Part shown: one piece after another, positions 1 to 6,103 of the stretch | Numbering within the stretch: position 1 is the stretch's first letter | Layout: every line of letters begins with the position of its first letter | From: JBDRGC01 sp043818215 | Lineage (GTDB): Bacteria > Chloroflexota > Anaerolineae > Anaerolineales > UBA11858 | DNA: 13,104 nt | Reading direction: 5' to 3' | NCBI GenBank assembly: GCA_043818215.1 | Contig: JBDRGC010000122.1 | Span: 1 to 13,104, forward strand | Translations under genes and position numbers: made by a program | Notes under the pieces: generated by a model | Databases searched by the model: none | What the model saw: the letters and a program-made list of their open reading frames with translations, nothing else | Told to the model about the DNA's origin: nothing

Positions 1-2
1 AA

Positions 3-818
3 ACAGGTTCAGGTTGTGCCGTACCATGCTTGAGCATGTTTTCAATGACAGACCCTGAATTCATTCGGGGGGCTGACCATCGACAACCACCAATTTACCA
101 ATTTACTAATTTACCAACCTACCAATTTACCAATCTACCAACCTACCAATCTACCAACCTACCAACCTACCAACCTACCAATCTACCAACACACCAACCT
201 ACCAATATACCAACCATTGATCCCATCGCCTGTGATGGCTGCGCGGCCTGTGTGTACCAATGTCCGGTAGACGCCATCACCATGCACGATCAGGTTGTCG
301 GGGAATGGTTTCGGTCCGAGAGTCGTTATGGGCCATTATTCCACGCCTCCTTGCGCGCGGCCCAGGAAAATTCCGGCAAATTGGTCACGTTGGTCAAGCA
401 ACAGGCGCGTTTACTGGCTATGGACGAAGACTACGATTTGGTGCTTGTGGATGGCCCACCCGGCATCGGCTGCCCGGTCATCTCGGCCGTATCTGGCGCT
501 GACCTGGCCCTGATCGTCGCCGAGCCCACCGCCTCCGGCGTACATGACATGCGCCGCGCCTTAGAGACCACGGCTCATTTCAAAGTGCCGACTCTGGTGT
601 GCATCAATAAAGCTGATATCTACCTCGAAGGAGCAGCAGAGATCGAAGCATTCTGCCATAGCCAGGGAATCCCGGTTGTTGGCAAAATCCCCTTTGATGC
701 CGAGGTGACCAAAGCGATGGTGCAAGGTCAGCCGGTTACATTGTATGCTCCCGATGCTCCATCCAGTCAGGCTTTGTGTAACGTTTGGGCCAGAGTTGCA
801 TCTAAATTGAAGGATTAG
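3..818 (+). CDS. P-loop/ferredoxin MinD-family ATPase, 3' part, with in-frame satellite insert
   Basis: The reading frame is open from the left edge (first full codon at base 3), so the true start and the Walker A P-loop probably lie outside the window; a TTG at 30 is only a nominal start. From about base 222 the protein is a clear match to MinD/Mrp-type ATPases that carry ferredoxin clusters. A [4Fe-4S] motif C-x2-C-x2-C-x3-C-P has Cys codons at 231, 240, 249 and 261. A Walker B-like LVLVDGPPGIGCP follows at about 438-476, then EPTASGVHD and VCINKAD, typical of the nucleotide-binding fold. Such proteins bind ATP in the cytoplasm and are thought to assemble or carry Fe-S clusters. Bases 89-215 encode about 42 residues of an eight-residue repeat where a linker or first ferredoxin motif would be expected; upstream only a C-x3-C is visible. 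The gene ends 11 bases before the MIP18 gene, so the two are probably cotranscribed. It may be functional with a tolerated insert, or a 5'-damaged gene. Family call is firm, integrity is not. Confidence 0.8.
   Translation, partial: TGSGCAVPCLSMFSMTDPEFIRGADHRQPPIYQFTNLPTYQFTNLPTYQSTNLPTYQPTNLPTHQPTNIPTIDPIACDGCAACVYQCPVDAITMHDQVVGEWFRSESRYGPLFHASLRAAQENSGKLVTLVKQQARLLAMDEDYDLVLVDGPPGIGCPVISAVSGADLALIVAEPTASGVHDMRRALETTAHFKVPTLVCINKADIYLEGAAEIEAFCHSQGIPVVGKIPFDAEVTKAMVQGQPVTLYAPDAPSSQALCNVWARVASKLKD
89..215 (+). repeat. 8-bp tandem satellite, unit ACCAAYCT, about 16 copies
   Basis: Sixteen consecutive 8-base units begin ACCAA (one begins ACTAA) followed by TTT, CCT, TCT, CAC or TAT. Three units make 24 bases, so the frame is preserved and translation gives YQxTNLPT-type octapeptides. 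It lies inside the ATPase reading frame, directly before the ferredoxin motif. No inverted arm is visible within the window. Confidence 0.95.
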
Positions 819-829
819 GATAACGAGCG

Positions 830-1129
830 ATGAACAACGCACAAGCCGAAAAACTAAAAAATTTGATCATCACTCGTTTGCGTTTGGTGATTGATCCTGA
901 AACCCGCGCCGATATAATTCGCATGCGTTTGATCGAAAACCTTGAAGTAACCGCCGGTGGTCAGGTACAATACACCTTCCGGCCATCGTCGCTGGTTTGC
1001 CCATTAGCTGTATCGTTGGCGCAACAAATCAAGCAAGCAGTTGCTCAAGTCCCTGGGGTAACTTCCCAGCACATCACCGTTGAAGGCTACGTAGCCGCCG
1101 AGCAATTGACCATGTTAATTAATCGATAA
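830..1129 (+). CDS. MIP18/DUF59 family Fe-S cluster assembly protein
   Basis: A 99-residue protein consisting of one MIP18 (DUF59) domain, the family of PaaD, SufT and the small Fe-S carriers. The N-terminal helix leads into VIDPETRADIIRMRLIENLEV, matching the family's DPE...dIv.lglv core. The strand with YTFRPSSLVCPLAV carries the single Cys that sits next to Pro in family members, and the C-terminal strand is ITVEGYV. The likely role is cytoplasmic Fe-S cluster trafficking together with the flanking ATPase. The ATG at 830 follows a purine-rich stretch (AGGATAACGAG) and lies 11 bases after the ATPase stop; the NifX-like gene follows 13 bases later, so the three form a tight operon. The precise partner cannot be told from sequence. 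Confidence 0.85.
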   Translation: MNNAQAEKLKNLIITRLRLVIDPETRADIIRMRLIENLEVTAGGQVQYTFRPSSLVCPLAVSLAQQIKQAVAQVPGVTSQHITVEGYVAAEQLTMLINR

Positions 1130-1142
1130 GGAGAAATACTTT

Positions 1143-1526
1143 ATGCGTATTGCAATTTCACTGGAAACCAATGATGGGCTGAACAGCGCCGTAGCGCATC
1201 ACTTTGGCCGCTGTCCCTATTTCGCGTTGGTAGATATGAATGAAAAAGAGATTCAGGCTGTCGAGGTGATTGACAACCCGTATTATTCCAGTCACGAGGT
1301 AGGAGAGGTGCCGAAGTTTATCTACGAACAGAGTGCTGATGTCATGCTCAGCGGCGGCATGGGGGGCCGGGCTATCCAATTCTTCCAACAGTTTGGCATC
1401 CAAGCCGCAACTGGCGCAACCGGCACACTGCGCTCTGCGCTGGATGATTACCTCGGCGGCGGATTGAGTGAAGCTGCACCGTGCAGCGAAAGTGTTGCCC
1501 ACGGGCATAATGGACATCGCCATTAA
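1143..1526 (+). CDS. NifX/NifB C-terminal-like cofactor-binding protein
   Basis: A 127-residue protein of the dinitrogenase iron-molybdenum cofactor biosynthesis family (Nif11/NifX/NifY fold). It begins MRIAISLETNDGLNSAVAHHFGRCPYFALVD, the usual start in which a His-Phe-Gly-Arg segment approaches the bound metal cluster. Residues 71-95 give GGMGGRAIQFFQQFGI...TGATGT, the family's glycine-rich core. The C-terminus has several His and a Cys (about residues 113-127), a possible metal-binding tail. Family members outside nitrogen fixers bind Fe-S or Mo-Fe-S precursors; no nitrogenase genes are visible, so a nitrogenase role is not implied. The ATG at 1143 has a strong TAAGGAG ribosome site at 1128-1134. 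It is followed by a palindromic satellite, which may end the operon or lie within its transcript. Confidence 0.88.
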   Translation: MRIAISLETNDGLNSAVAHHFGRCPYFALVDMNEKEIQAVEVIDNPYYSSHEVGEVPKFIYEQSADVMLSGGMGGRAIQFFQQFGIQAATGATGTLRSALDDYLGGGLSEAAPCSESVAHGHNGHRH

Positions 1527-1532
1527 GAAAGG

Positions 1533-1621
1533 GATATTCCACCACAAAGGCACAAAAAAGGCACGAAGGAAAAACTTTAAAATTCTTAACTTTGTGCCTT
1601 TGTGCCCTCGTGGTAAATATT
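1533..1621. repeat. Palindrome with CACAAAGG-type satellite arms
   Basis: The left arm (about 1533-1570) contains ACCACAAAGGCACAAA and GGCACGAAGG. The right arm (about 1589-1621) contains CTTTGTGCCTTTGTGCCC followed by TCGTGGTAAATATT, close to the reverse complement of the left arm. The loop is AT-rich. It fills the gap between the NifX-like gene and the DUF364 gene and could fold into a long RNA hairpin. No T-run follows, so it is not a textbook terminator. Confidence 0.85.
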
Positions 1622-1661
1622 CTTGTTTTCTGGGCAATCTTTTCATTGATAAGTGCCTGAA

Positions 1662-2405
1662 ATGAGCCTGCTGAACAAATTGTTGGATACCCTGCCCGAC
1701 GGTAGAATAGCCCAGGTATGTATTAGTACCCACTGGACGGCGGTGGATGCCGAAATCGAAGGCCAAAGACGCTGCGGTCTGGCCTCATCCCTGACCGCTG
1801 AATATCACCGCCACGGAGAGACAGACGTACCTCAAGCCGGGCACTTGGAAACCCTATCTGGTTTGGAATTGGCCGCTCTGGCTCAGTCTGACCAGCTTGC
1901 CCTGGCCAGTGTTGGTGTGGCGGCCATCAACGCTTTGATCCCACCGCGGCCCGAAACCTGGGTGGACTTGAACGCCGAGGAAGTTATCGCTGAACACGGC
2001 AAAGGCAAGAAAGTTGTCCTCGTGGGTCATTTCCCCTTTATTCCCCGGCTGCGATCACGCGTCGGGGAATTGATCATCTTGGAGAAGCGTCCAGAATCGG
2101 GAGACCTGCCCGCGGATGCGGCCTTCGATGTGATCCCTGGGGCGGACGTGGTAGCTATCACCGGGACGACGTTGATCAATCGCACTCTGGAAGACTTGCT
2201 GGAACTTTGTTCGCCTGGTGCGCATGTCATCCTGTTGGGGCCAAGCACCCCCCTCAGCCCAGTTTTGTTCGATTACGGCATTGATCTGCTGTGCGGGTCG
2301 ATTGTGACTGACATCGATCCGGTGCTGCGGACGGTGATGCAGGCTGGCAATTTTCGTCAGGTCCATCGCGCCGGTGTTCGTCTGGTTTCTGTGGCGTCAT
2401 ACTGA
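1662..2405 (+). CDS. DUF364 putative heavy-metal chelation protein
   Basis: A 247-residue cytoplasmic protein with the two-part layout of the DUF4213/DUF364 family. The N-terminal half (about 1-95) contains VCISTHWTAVDAE and RCGLASSL. The C-terminal half (about 110-247) is a Rossmann-like domain with KKVVLVGHFPFIPRLR, VDVVAITGTTLINRTL-like segments (seen here as ADVVAITGTTLINRTLEDLL) and VILLGPSTPLSPVLFDYGIDLLCG. Members are described as putative heavy-metal chelators and are often found next to radical SAM and metal-cofactor genes; the biochemical activity is not settled. I chose the ATG at 1662 because homologues begin with a short helix such as MSLLNKLLDTL; GTG at 1653 would add three residues. 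No strong ribosome site is visible for either. The gene stands 40 bases beyond the palindrome and is followed by about 320 bases of repeats. Confidence 0.82.
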   Translation: MSLLNKLLDTLPDGRIAQVCISTHWTAVDAEIEGQRRCGLASSLTAEYHRHGETDVPQAGHLETLSGLELAALAQSDQLALASVGVAAINALIPPRPETWVDLNAEEVIAEHGKGKKVVLVGHFPFIPRLRSRVGELIILEKRPESGDLPADAAFDVIPGADVVAITGTTLINRTLEDLLELCSPGAHVILLGPSTPLSPVLFDYGIDLLCGSIVTDIDPVLRTVMQAGNFRQVHRAGVRLVSVASY

Positions 2406-2463
2406 CAAAGGTCATGCCGTCGGCACGCAAAGCGAAGGTATCATTTTATGGGACGCGGACGAG

Positions 2464-2548
2464 CGCGGACACTTGTACCTGCGGCAAGTGCAGGTGTAAA
2501 CGCGGAAAAACAAAAAGAATCCGCGTTCTTCCGCGTAAATCCGTGTCC
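2464..2548. repeat. Inverted-repeat module with GCGGACACTTGTACCTGC hairpin
   Basis: CGCGGACACTTGTACCTGC is followed by GCAAGTGCAGGTGTAAACGCGG, which can pair as an imperfect hairpin. Further on, ATCCGCGTTCTTCCGCGTAA and ATCCGTGTCC complement the earlier CGCGGA units, giving a larger palindrome that opens near 2450. A closely similar 42-base module lies in opposite orientation at 3503-3543. It has no coding potential that resembles a known family. Confidence 0.75.
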
Positions 2549-2601
2549 AATGAGCTGTTGTGCGGTAGAAAAAGGAGTTCTCTGAGATATTATGGGGCGC
2601 G

Positions 2602-2671
2602 GTACACGGATTGCACGGATTGCACGGATAAACCCAAAGAAAAATCCGTAAAATCCGCATAATCCGTGTAC
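2602..2671. repeat. Palindrome with CACGGATT-type satellite arms
   Basis: The left arm is GTACACGGATT followed by two more GCACGGAT units; the right arm has AATCCGTA, AATCCGC and the terminal AATCCGTGTAC. The outer 11 bases of the two arms are perfectly complementary. With the module before it, this accounts for most of the 319-base gap between the DUF364 and YggS genes. No gene, RNA gene or clear promoter is seen in that gap. Confidence 0.9.
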
Positions 2672-2724
2672 AAAAAGAGTGTGACCACATAAAACATCAA
2701 AGAGCCGAAAAAGGCAAAATAAAG

Positions 2725-3393
2725 ATGAACTCACCCGTCAATGAAATTTCCGAATCAGTAAAGCGAATCCTGGAAACGATTCCCCCGGAAGTTATTCTGG
2801 TAGCCGCCGCCAAGACGCGCACATTGGAAGAGGTCAAAGCCGCCATCCAAGCTGGCGTGACGCATATTGGGTATAACTATATTCAAGAAGCCCTGCCGAT
2901 CATCCAGACAATAGGCAGCCGGGTCACATGGCACATGATCGGTCATTTGCAGCGTAACAAAGCCAAGATGGCCGGTCAGCATTTCGATATGATCGAAACC
3001 ATTGATTCATGGCAGCTCGCCCAAACATTAGATCGTCATTGTGCAAACTTCGGGAAAACGATGTCTGTGTTGGTGGAAGTCAACAGCGGCCGCGAGTCGA
3101 ACAAAACCGGTGTGCTGCCAGACGATGTCCACGAGCTTGTCCGTAGGATCAGCGCCTTGGAACACCTCCGCGTGGAAGGCTTGATGACAATGGGGCCGCG
3201 TTTCGGCGATCCGGAGGACAGCCGGCTTTATTTCGAGGCCACGCGTAGAGCCTTCGACCGTCTGGCCGCCCTGAATTTGCCCAACGTAACCATGCGATAC
3301 CGTTCCATGGGCATGAGCAATAGCTATCGCATCGCAATCGAAGAGGGCGCCAATATCGTCCGCATTGGCACCAAACTCTTCGGCGGGCGGTAA
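2725..3393 (+). CDS. YggS/PROSC-type pyridoxal phosphate-binding protein
   Basis: A 222-residue single-domain TIM-barrel protein of the YggS/YBL036C/PLPBP family, slightly shorter than the usual 225-235. These proteins bind PLP and are linked to vitamin B6 and amino-acid homeostasis rather than catalysis. Visible family landmarks: Lys30 in LVAAAKTRT (the PLP Schiff-base lysine), NYIQEA, TWHMIGHLQRNKAK, VLVEVNSGRESNKTGV, VEGLMTMGP and SMGMSNSYRIAIEEGANIVRIGTKLFG near the C-terminus, which supplies phosphate-binding residues. The normally conserved GEN before the QE motif is GYN here. The ATG at 2725 has only a weak purine-rich lead (GGCAAAATAAAG). It is separated by repeats from both neighbours, so it may have its own transcript. 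Confident family call; gene symbol withheld because orthology to a named gene is not shown. Confidence 0.9.
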   Translation: MNSPVNEISESVKRILETIPPEVILVAAAKTRTLEEVKAAIQAGVTHIGYNYIQEALPIIQTIGSRVTWHMIGHLQRNKAKMAGQHFDMIETIDSWQLAQTLDRHCANFGKTMSVLVEVNSGRESNKTGVLPDDVHELVRRISALEHLRVEGLMTMGPRFGDPEDSRLYFEATRRAFDRLAALNLPNVTMRYRSMGMSNSYRIAIEEGANIVRIGTKLFGGR

Positions 3394-3423
3394 AAAAAGA
3401 GTAAGTATTTGGCCCCCTGGCGA

Positions 3424-3472
3424 AATGGAACACGGATGACACGGATTAAACGGATTGACGCGGATTTTTTAT
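3424..3472 (+). repeat. Left arm of a large split CACGGAT palindrome
   Basis: Starts AATGGAACACGGATG and continues with ACACGGATT, AACGGATT and GCGGATTTTTT units. It is the approximate reverse complement (about 80 percent, one gap) of 3751-3799, which ends CATCCGTGTACCATT. The arms are separated by about 280 bases that hold other repeats. This element and those listed next account for the 453-base gap between the YggS and radical SAM genes. Confidence 0.75.
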
Positions 3473-3502
3473 TTTATAGAATCAGCGGTGATTCGCTGTA
3501 TA

Positions 3503-3543
3503 CGCGTCACACTTGCACTTGGATGCAGGTACAAATGTCCGTG
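3503..3543 (-). repeat. Inverted copy of the 2465-2505 hairpin module
   Basis: Read on the minus strand it gives CACGGACATTTGTACCTGC and then AAGTGCAAGTGTGACGCG, matching the module at 2465-2505 with a few substitutions. It lies between the arms of the split palindrome. Confidence 0.7.
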
Positions 3544-3601
3544 TTCTATTAAAGCAACTTTCAGCAGCCGCCTGAACGATTACAACAAAGAATAAAGTGT
3601 A

Positions 3602-3750
3602 ATTGCTCAAAATCCTATTGATAGAACTGCATTGCACTTGAAAAGTGCGTTGCAGTTCGGTTCTCTACTAAGGCAGACTCGTGGTGCAATATTATGCCCT
3701 TTGGGTACGCGTCCGTGGGGATGCAATGCACCACTAACATTTTGAGCAAC
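3602..3750. mobile_element. MITE-like element C with TTGCTCAAAAT terminal inverted repeats
   Basis: About 149 bases bounded by TTGCTCAAAAT (3603-3613) and its exact reverse complement ATTTTGAGCAA (3739-3749). Inside are two hairpins: GAACTGCATTGCACTT (3624-3639) pairing with AAGTGCGTTGCAGTTC (3643-3658) at 14 of 16 bases, and GTGGTGCA (3681) pairing with TGCACCAC (3727). Its right end abuts the right arm of the split palindrome exactly, as if inserted there. The last 32 bases recur inverted at 5959-5990. No transposase is encoded; no clear target duplication is seen. Confidence 0.6.
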
Positions 3751-3799
3751 CACAAAAAATCCGTGGTATCCGTGGTATCCGTGACATCCGTGTACCATT
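3751..3799 (-). repeat. Right arm of the split CACGGAT palindrome
   Basis: Four ATCCGTG units (ATCCGTGGT twice, then ATCCGTGAC and ATCCGTGTACC) that mirror the left arm at 3424-3472. The arm ends 47 bases before the radical SAM start codon. Confidence 0.75.
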
Positions 3800-3846
3800 C
3801 CTGACATCGCTTATTCCAGCACAAGTCTAATAAAGGCAGAACACCC

Positions 3847-4854
3847 ATGAAATATATCTTCGGCCCAGTCCCCTCGCGGCGGCTGGGTCAATCTTTGGGA
3901 ATTGACACCATCCCGCTCAAAACCTGCAATTGGAATTGCATCAATTGCCAGTTGGGGCGCACCCGTCCCGTGACCAACGAGCGGCGTGAGTACATTCCCC
4001 GCGATGATATTTTGGCCGAACTAAAACAAGCCTTGAACTCGCACCAGCCCAGCGAAATCGATTGGATCACCTTTGTCGGCTCCGGTGAGCCAACCTTACA
4101 CAGCGGCATTGGCTGGCTGATCCGGGAAATCAAAGCCATCACCGAGCTGCCTGTGGCAGTGATCACCAATGGAGCCTCGCTTTATCTCCCCGAAGTTCAA
4201 GCAGACCTGATGAATGCCGACGCGGTCTTGCCCTCCCTGGATGCTGGCAACTCTGAAAGCTACCGGCGTATCAACCGCCCGCATCCCGAAGCCACCTTCG
4301 AGCGTCTGCTGGATGGATTGGCGGCATTCGAGCGGCGCTACCAGGGCAAATTGTGGATCGAAGTCATGTTGATGAAAGGCATCAACGATACCGAGCCGGC
4401 CCTGCGCGAGATTGCCTCCGCCTTGCAGCGCATCCAGCCCGATGAAGTCCATATTATTTTGCCCACCCGCCCGCCGGTGGAAACCTGGGTGCAGCCATCT
4501 GACGAGGAAGGTTTATTGCGCGCCCGTGCCATTTTGGGAGAGATCACGCAGGTGGTGCATCCAGCCAGCGGCAGCTTTGACTTCAGCGGCAACGAAAATC
4601 TGGTCGACGCCATTGTTGGAATTATCACTCGTCACCCCATGCGCGAAGATGAGTTGACCACAGCTTTGAAACAATGGGCCCCCGAAACTGTTGCCCAAAC
4701 CCTGGACGATTTAGCCACCAGCGGCCGCGCCCAGGTGATCGAACGCTATGGCTGCCGTTTTTGGAGCGCAGCCCTGTCTCACTACCCCGACGAGCAGCAC
4801 AGCCAGCGGATATCTCCGGATGCGATTCGTCAGCGGGCAGATAGTGAATACTAA
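3847..4854 (+). CDS. COG0731-type radical SAM protein with C-terminal winged helix
   Basis: A 335-residue radical SAM enzyme. It begins MKYIFGPVPSRRLGQSLGID, typical of the bacterial group annotated under COG0731 (wyosine-synthetase-like) that is not true TYW1. The SAM-binding [4Fe-4S] motif C-x3-C-x2-C is at Cys27, Cys31 and Cys34 (TCNWNCINCQ). The GGEP-like motif is GSGEP at 79-82, followed by TNGASL and INRPHPEATFERLLDGL. After the barrel, about residues 255-320 (ENLVDAIVGIITRHPMREDELT...VIERYGCRFW) look like a winged-helix domain. Bacterial members of this group commonly sit near NifX-like and MinD/Mrp ATPases, but their substrate is not known to me. The ATG at 3847 has a weak AAAGG lead. 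The Mrp gene starts 23 bases downstream, so these two probably form one operon; the pair is bracketed by inverted 32-base repeats. Confidence 0.9.
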   Translation: MKYIFGPVPSRRLGQSLGIDTIPLKTCNWNCINCQLGRTRPVTNERREYIPRDDILAELKQALNSHQPSEIDWITFVGSGEPTLHSGIGWLIREIKAITELPVAVITNGASLYLPEVQADLMNADAVLPSLDAGNSESYRRINRPHPEATFERLLDGLAAFERRYQGKLWIEVMLMKGINDTEPALREIASALQRIQPDEVHIILPTRPPVETWVQPSDEEGLLRARAILGEITQVVHPASGSFDFSGNENLVDAIVGIITRHPMREDELTTALKQWAPETVAQTLDDLATSGRAQVIERYGCRFWSAALSHYPDEQHSQRISPDAIRQRADSEY

Positions 4855-4877
4855 TTGTACGAACTTTAGGAGAAAAT

Positions 4878-5948
4878 ATGACGAGAAAAATATCAGAGTC
4901 AGGAGTATATCAAAATCTAACTCTCGTAAAGCATCCCGAGATGCCAGACCGTAATCTTGTGGAACTGGGAATGCTCGCCGATGCTCAAGTTGAAGGCAAT
5001 AACGTCATTGTGACGCTTGCGCTGCCCACTATGGATGTGCCCATCAAGCAAGATTTGATTGATCTTGTAAAGAAGGCTATCGGTGGAATGGAGTCTAGCC
5101 CGGAAGTACAAGTCAAGCTGACGTTGATGGATGCGAATCAACGCGCCACGTTTATGGCGTTTGCAAAGGGAGCGCAGAATCCGCCGCAGCCGGCCGGCCC
5201 GGCGGGGAAGATAAGCAAAGTTGTGGCGGTGATGAGCGGCAAAGGAGGCGTGGGTAAATCTTCGGTGGCCGGGTTGCTGGCTTCAGCGCTGCGGCGCCGT
5301 GGATTGCGAGTTGGCGTTCTCGATGCCGATATCACCGGCCCCAGTATCCCCATGATGTTCGGCACCCAACAGAGACCAGAATCCGTGCCGGAAGGTATTT
5401 TACCGGTCGAATCGTCCACGGGAATCAAAATAATGTCTATCAACCTGTTATTGCCGGATAGCGACCAACCTGTAGTCTGGCGAGGCCCGCTCATCAGCAA
5501 AGCCATCGAGCAATTCTGGGGCGATATCGTGTGGGGCGATCTGGATTACCTGGTTGTCGATTTGCCGCCCGGAACCTCCGATGCAGCTCTAACAGTCATG
5601 CAGTCATTGCCATTGGATGGAATTGTGCTGGTTACATCTCCCCAGGATTTAGCCGGGATGGTAGTGCGTAAGGCGGCCAACATGGCGAAAAAGCTAGGCG
5701 TCCCGTTGGTTGGCTTGGTGGAGAATATGAGTTATGTCATTTGTCCGCAGTGCGGCACGCGGATTGACGTCTTTGGTCCCAGCGGCGCTGAAGCCAACGC
5801 TCGGAAGATTGGAACGCCCATGCTGGGGCGCATTCCGCTCGATACTCAATTTTCAGTGCTCTGCGATAGAGGCTCAATCGAAGATTATCACAGCGAAGCC
5901 TTCGAGGAGATTGTTGAGAAGGTATTGAACTTCGCGTCTGAAGTGTAG
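4878..5948 (+). CDS. Mrp/NBP35 (ApbC-type) Fe-S cluster carrier ATPase
   Basis: A 356-residue Mrp-family protein that binds ATP and a bridging [4Fe-4S] cluster and delivers it to apo-proteins in the cytoplasm. Residues 12-88 are a diverged MIP18-like domain (YQNLTLVKHPEMPDRNLVELGM...VTLALPTMDVP). A linker rich in Pro and Gly (about 99-112) follows. The ATPase domain has Walker A SGKGGVGKSS (120-129) with the signature lysine, switch I DADITGPSIP (149-158), the WRGP segment at 201-204, Walker B LVVDLPPGTSD (225-235) and C289-P-Q-C292, the C-x2-C cluster ligands of the family, near VENMSY. The length is normal. A strong ribosome site, TTTAGGAGAAAAT, sits just before the ATG at 4878. It is downstream of the radical SAM gene and followed by a 16-bp hairpin. 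Family and key residues are all present; orthology to a particular named mrp is likely but unproven. Confidence 0.93.
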   Translation: MTRKISESGVYQNLTLVKHPEMPDRNLVELGMLADAQVEGNNVIVTLALPTMDVPIKQDLIDLVKKAIGGMESSPEVQVKLTLMDANQRATFMAFAKGAQNPPQPAGPAGKISKVVAVMSGKGGVGKSSVAGLLASALRRRGLRVGVLDADITGPSIPMMFGTQQRPESVPEGILPVESSTGIKIMSINLLLPDSDQPVVWRGPLISKAIEQFWGDIVWGDLDYLVVDLPPGTSDAALTVMQSLPLDGIVLVTSPQDLAGMVVRKAANMAKKLGVPLVGLVENMSYVICPQCGTRIDVFGPSGAEANARKIGTPMLGRIPLDTQFSVLCDRGSIEDYHSEAFEEIVEKVLNFASEV

Positions 5949-5958
5949 TAAGAATTTC

Positions 5959-6010
5959 GTTGCTTAAAATGTTAGTGGTGCATTGCATCCCAAAGGATGC
6001 AATGCACCAC
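5959..6010. repeat. Inverted 32-base copy of element C end plus perfect 16-bp hairpin
   Basis: Bases 5959-5990 are the reverse complement of 3719-3750 with one mismatch. The element ends in a perfect hairpin: GTGGTGCATTGCATCC (5975-5990), loop CAAA, then GGATGCAATGCACCAC (5995-6010). It begins 10 bases after the Mrp stop codon and could act as a transcript end or stabiliser, but no T-run follows on the + strand. Confidence 0.8.
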
Positions 6011-6103
6011 GGTTTGCCTAAAAGACCCCTGGAATCATAAATGATTTTACGCCCACCAAAAGGGAAAATTGTACGTCTTATGAATTCCGTACAAACAAAA
6101 CCG

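Noticed and set aside
89..215. CRISPR-like array
   Set aside because: Units are 8 bases with no spacers, so it is a simple satellite.
1143..1526. Nitrogen fixation role from the NifX-like protein
   Set aside because: No nitrogenase structural genes or nifB are present, and the family is widespread in non-fixing anaerobes.
1158..1766. 202-codon minus-strand frame across the NifX gene and the palindrome
   Set aside because: It is antisense to a well-supported gene and its middle is translated satellite; no family resemblance.
2414..2662. Cys-rich small open frame in the gap before the YggS gene
   Set aside because: It is read almost wholly from palindromic satellites (its CTCGKCRCK and DCTDCTD parts come from repeat units) and has no ribosome site.
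3847..4854. tRNA wyosine synthase TYW1
   Set aside because: COG0731 naming derives from archaeal and eukaryotic TYW1; this bacterial version has a C-terminal winged helix and a metal-cofactor neighbourhood and lacks evidence for a wyosine pathway.
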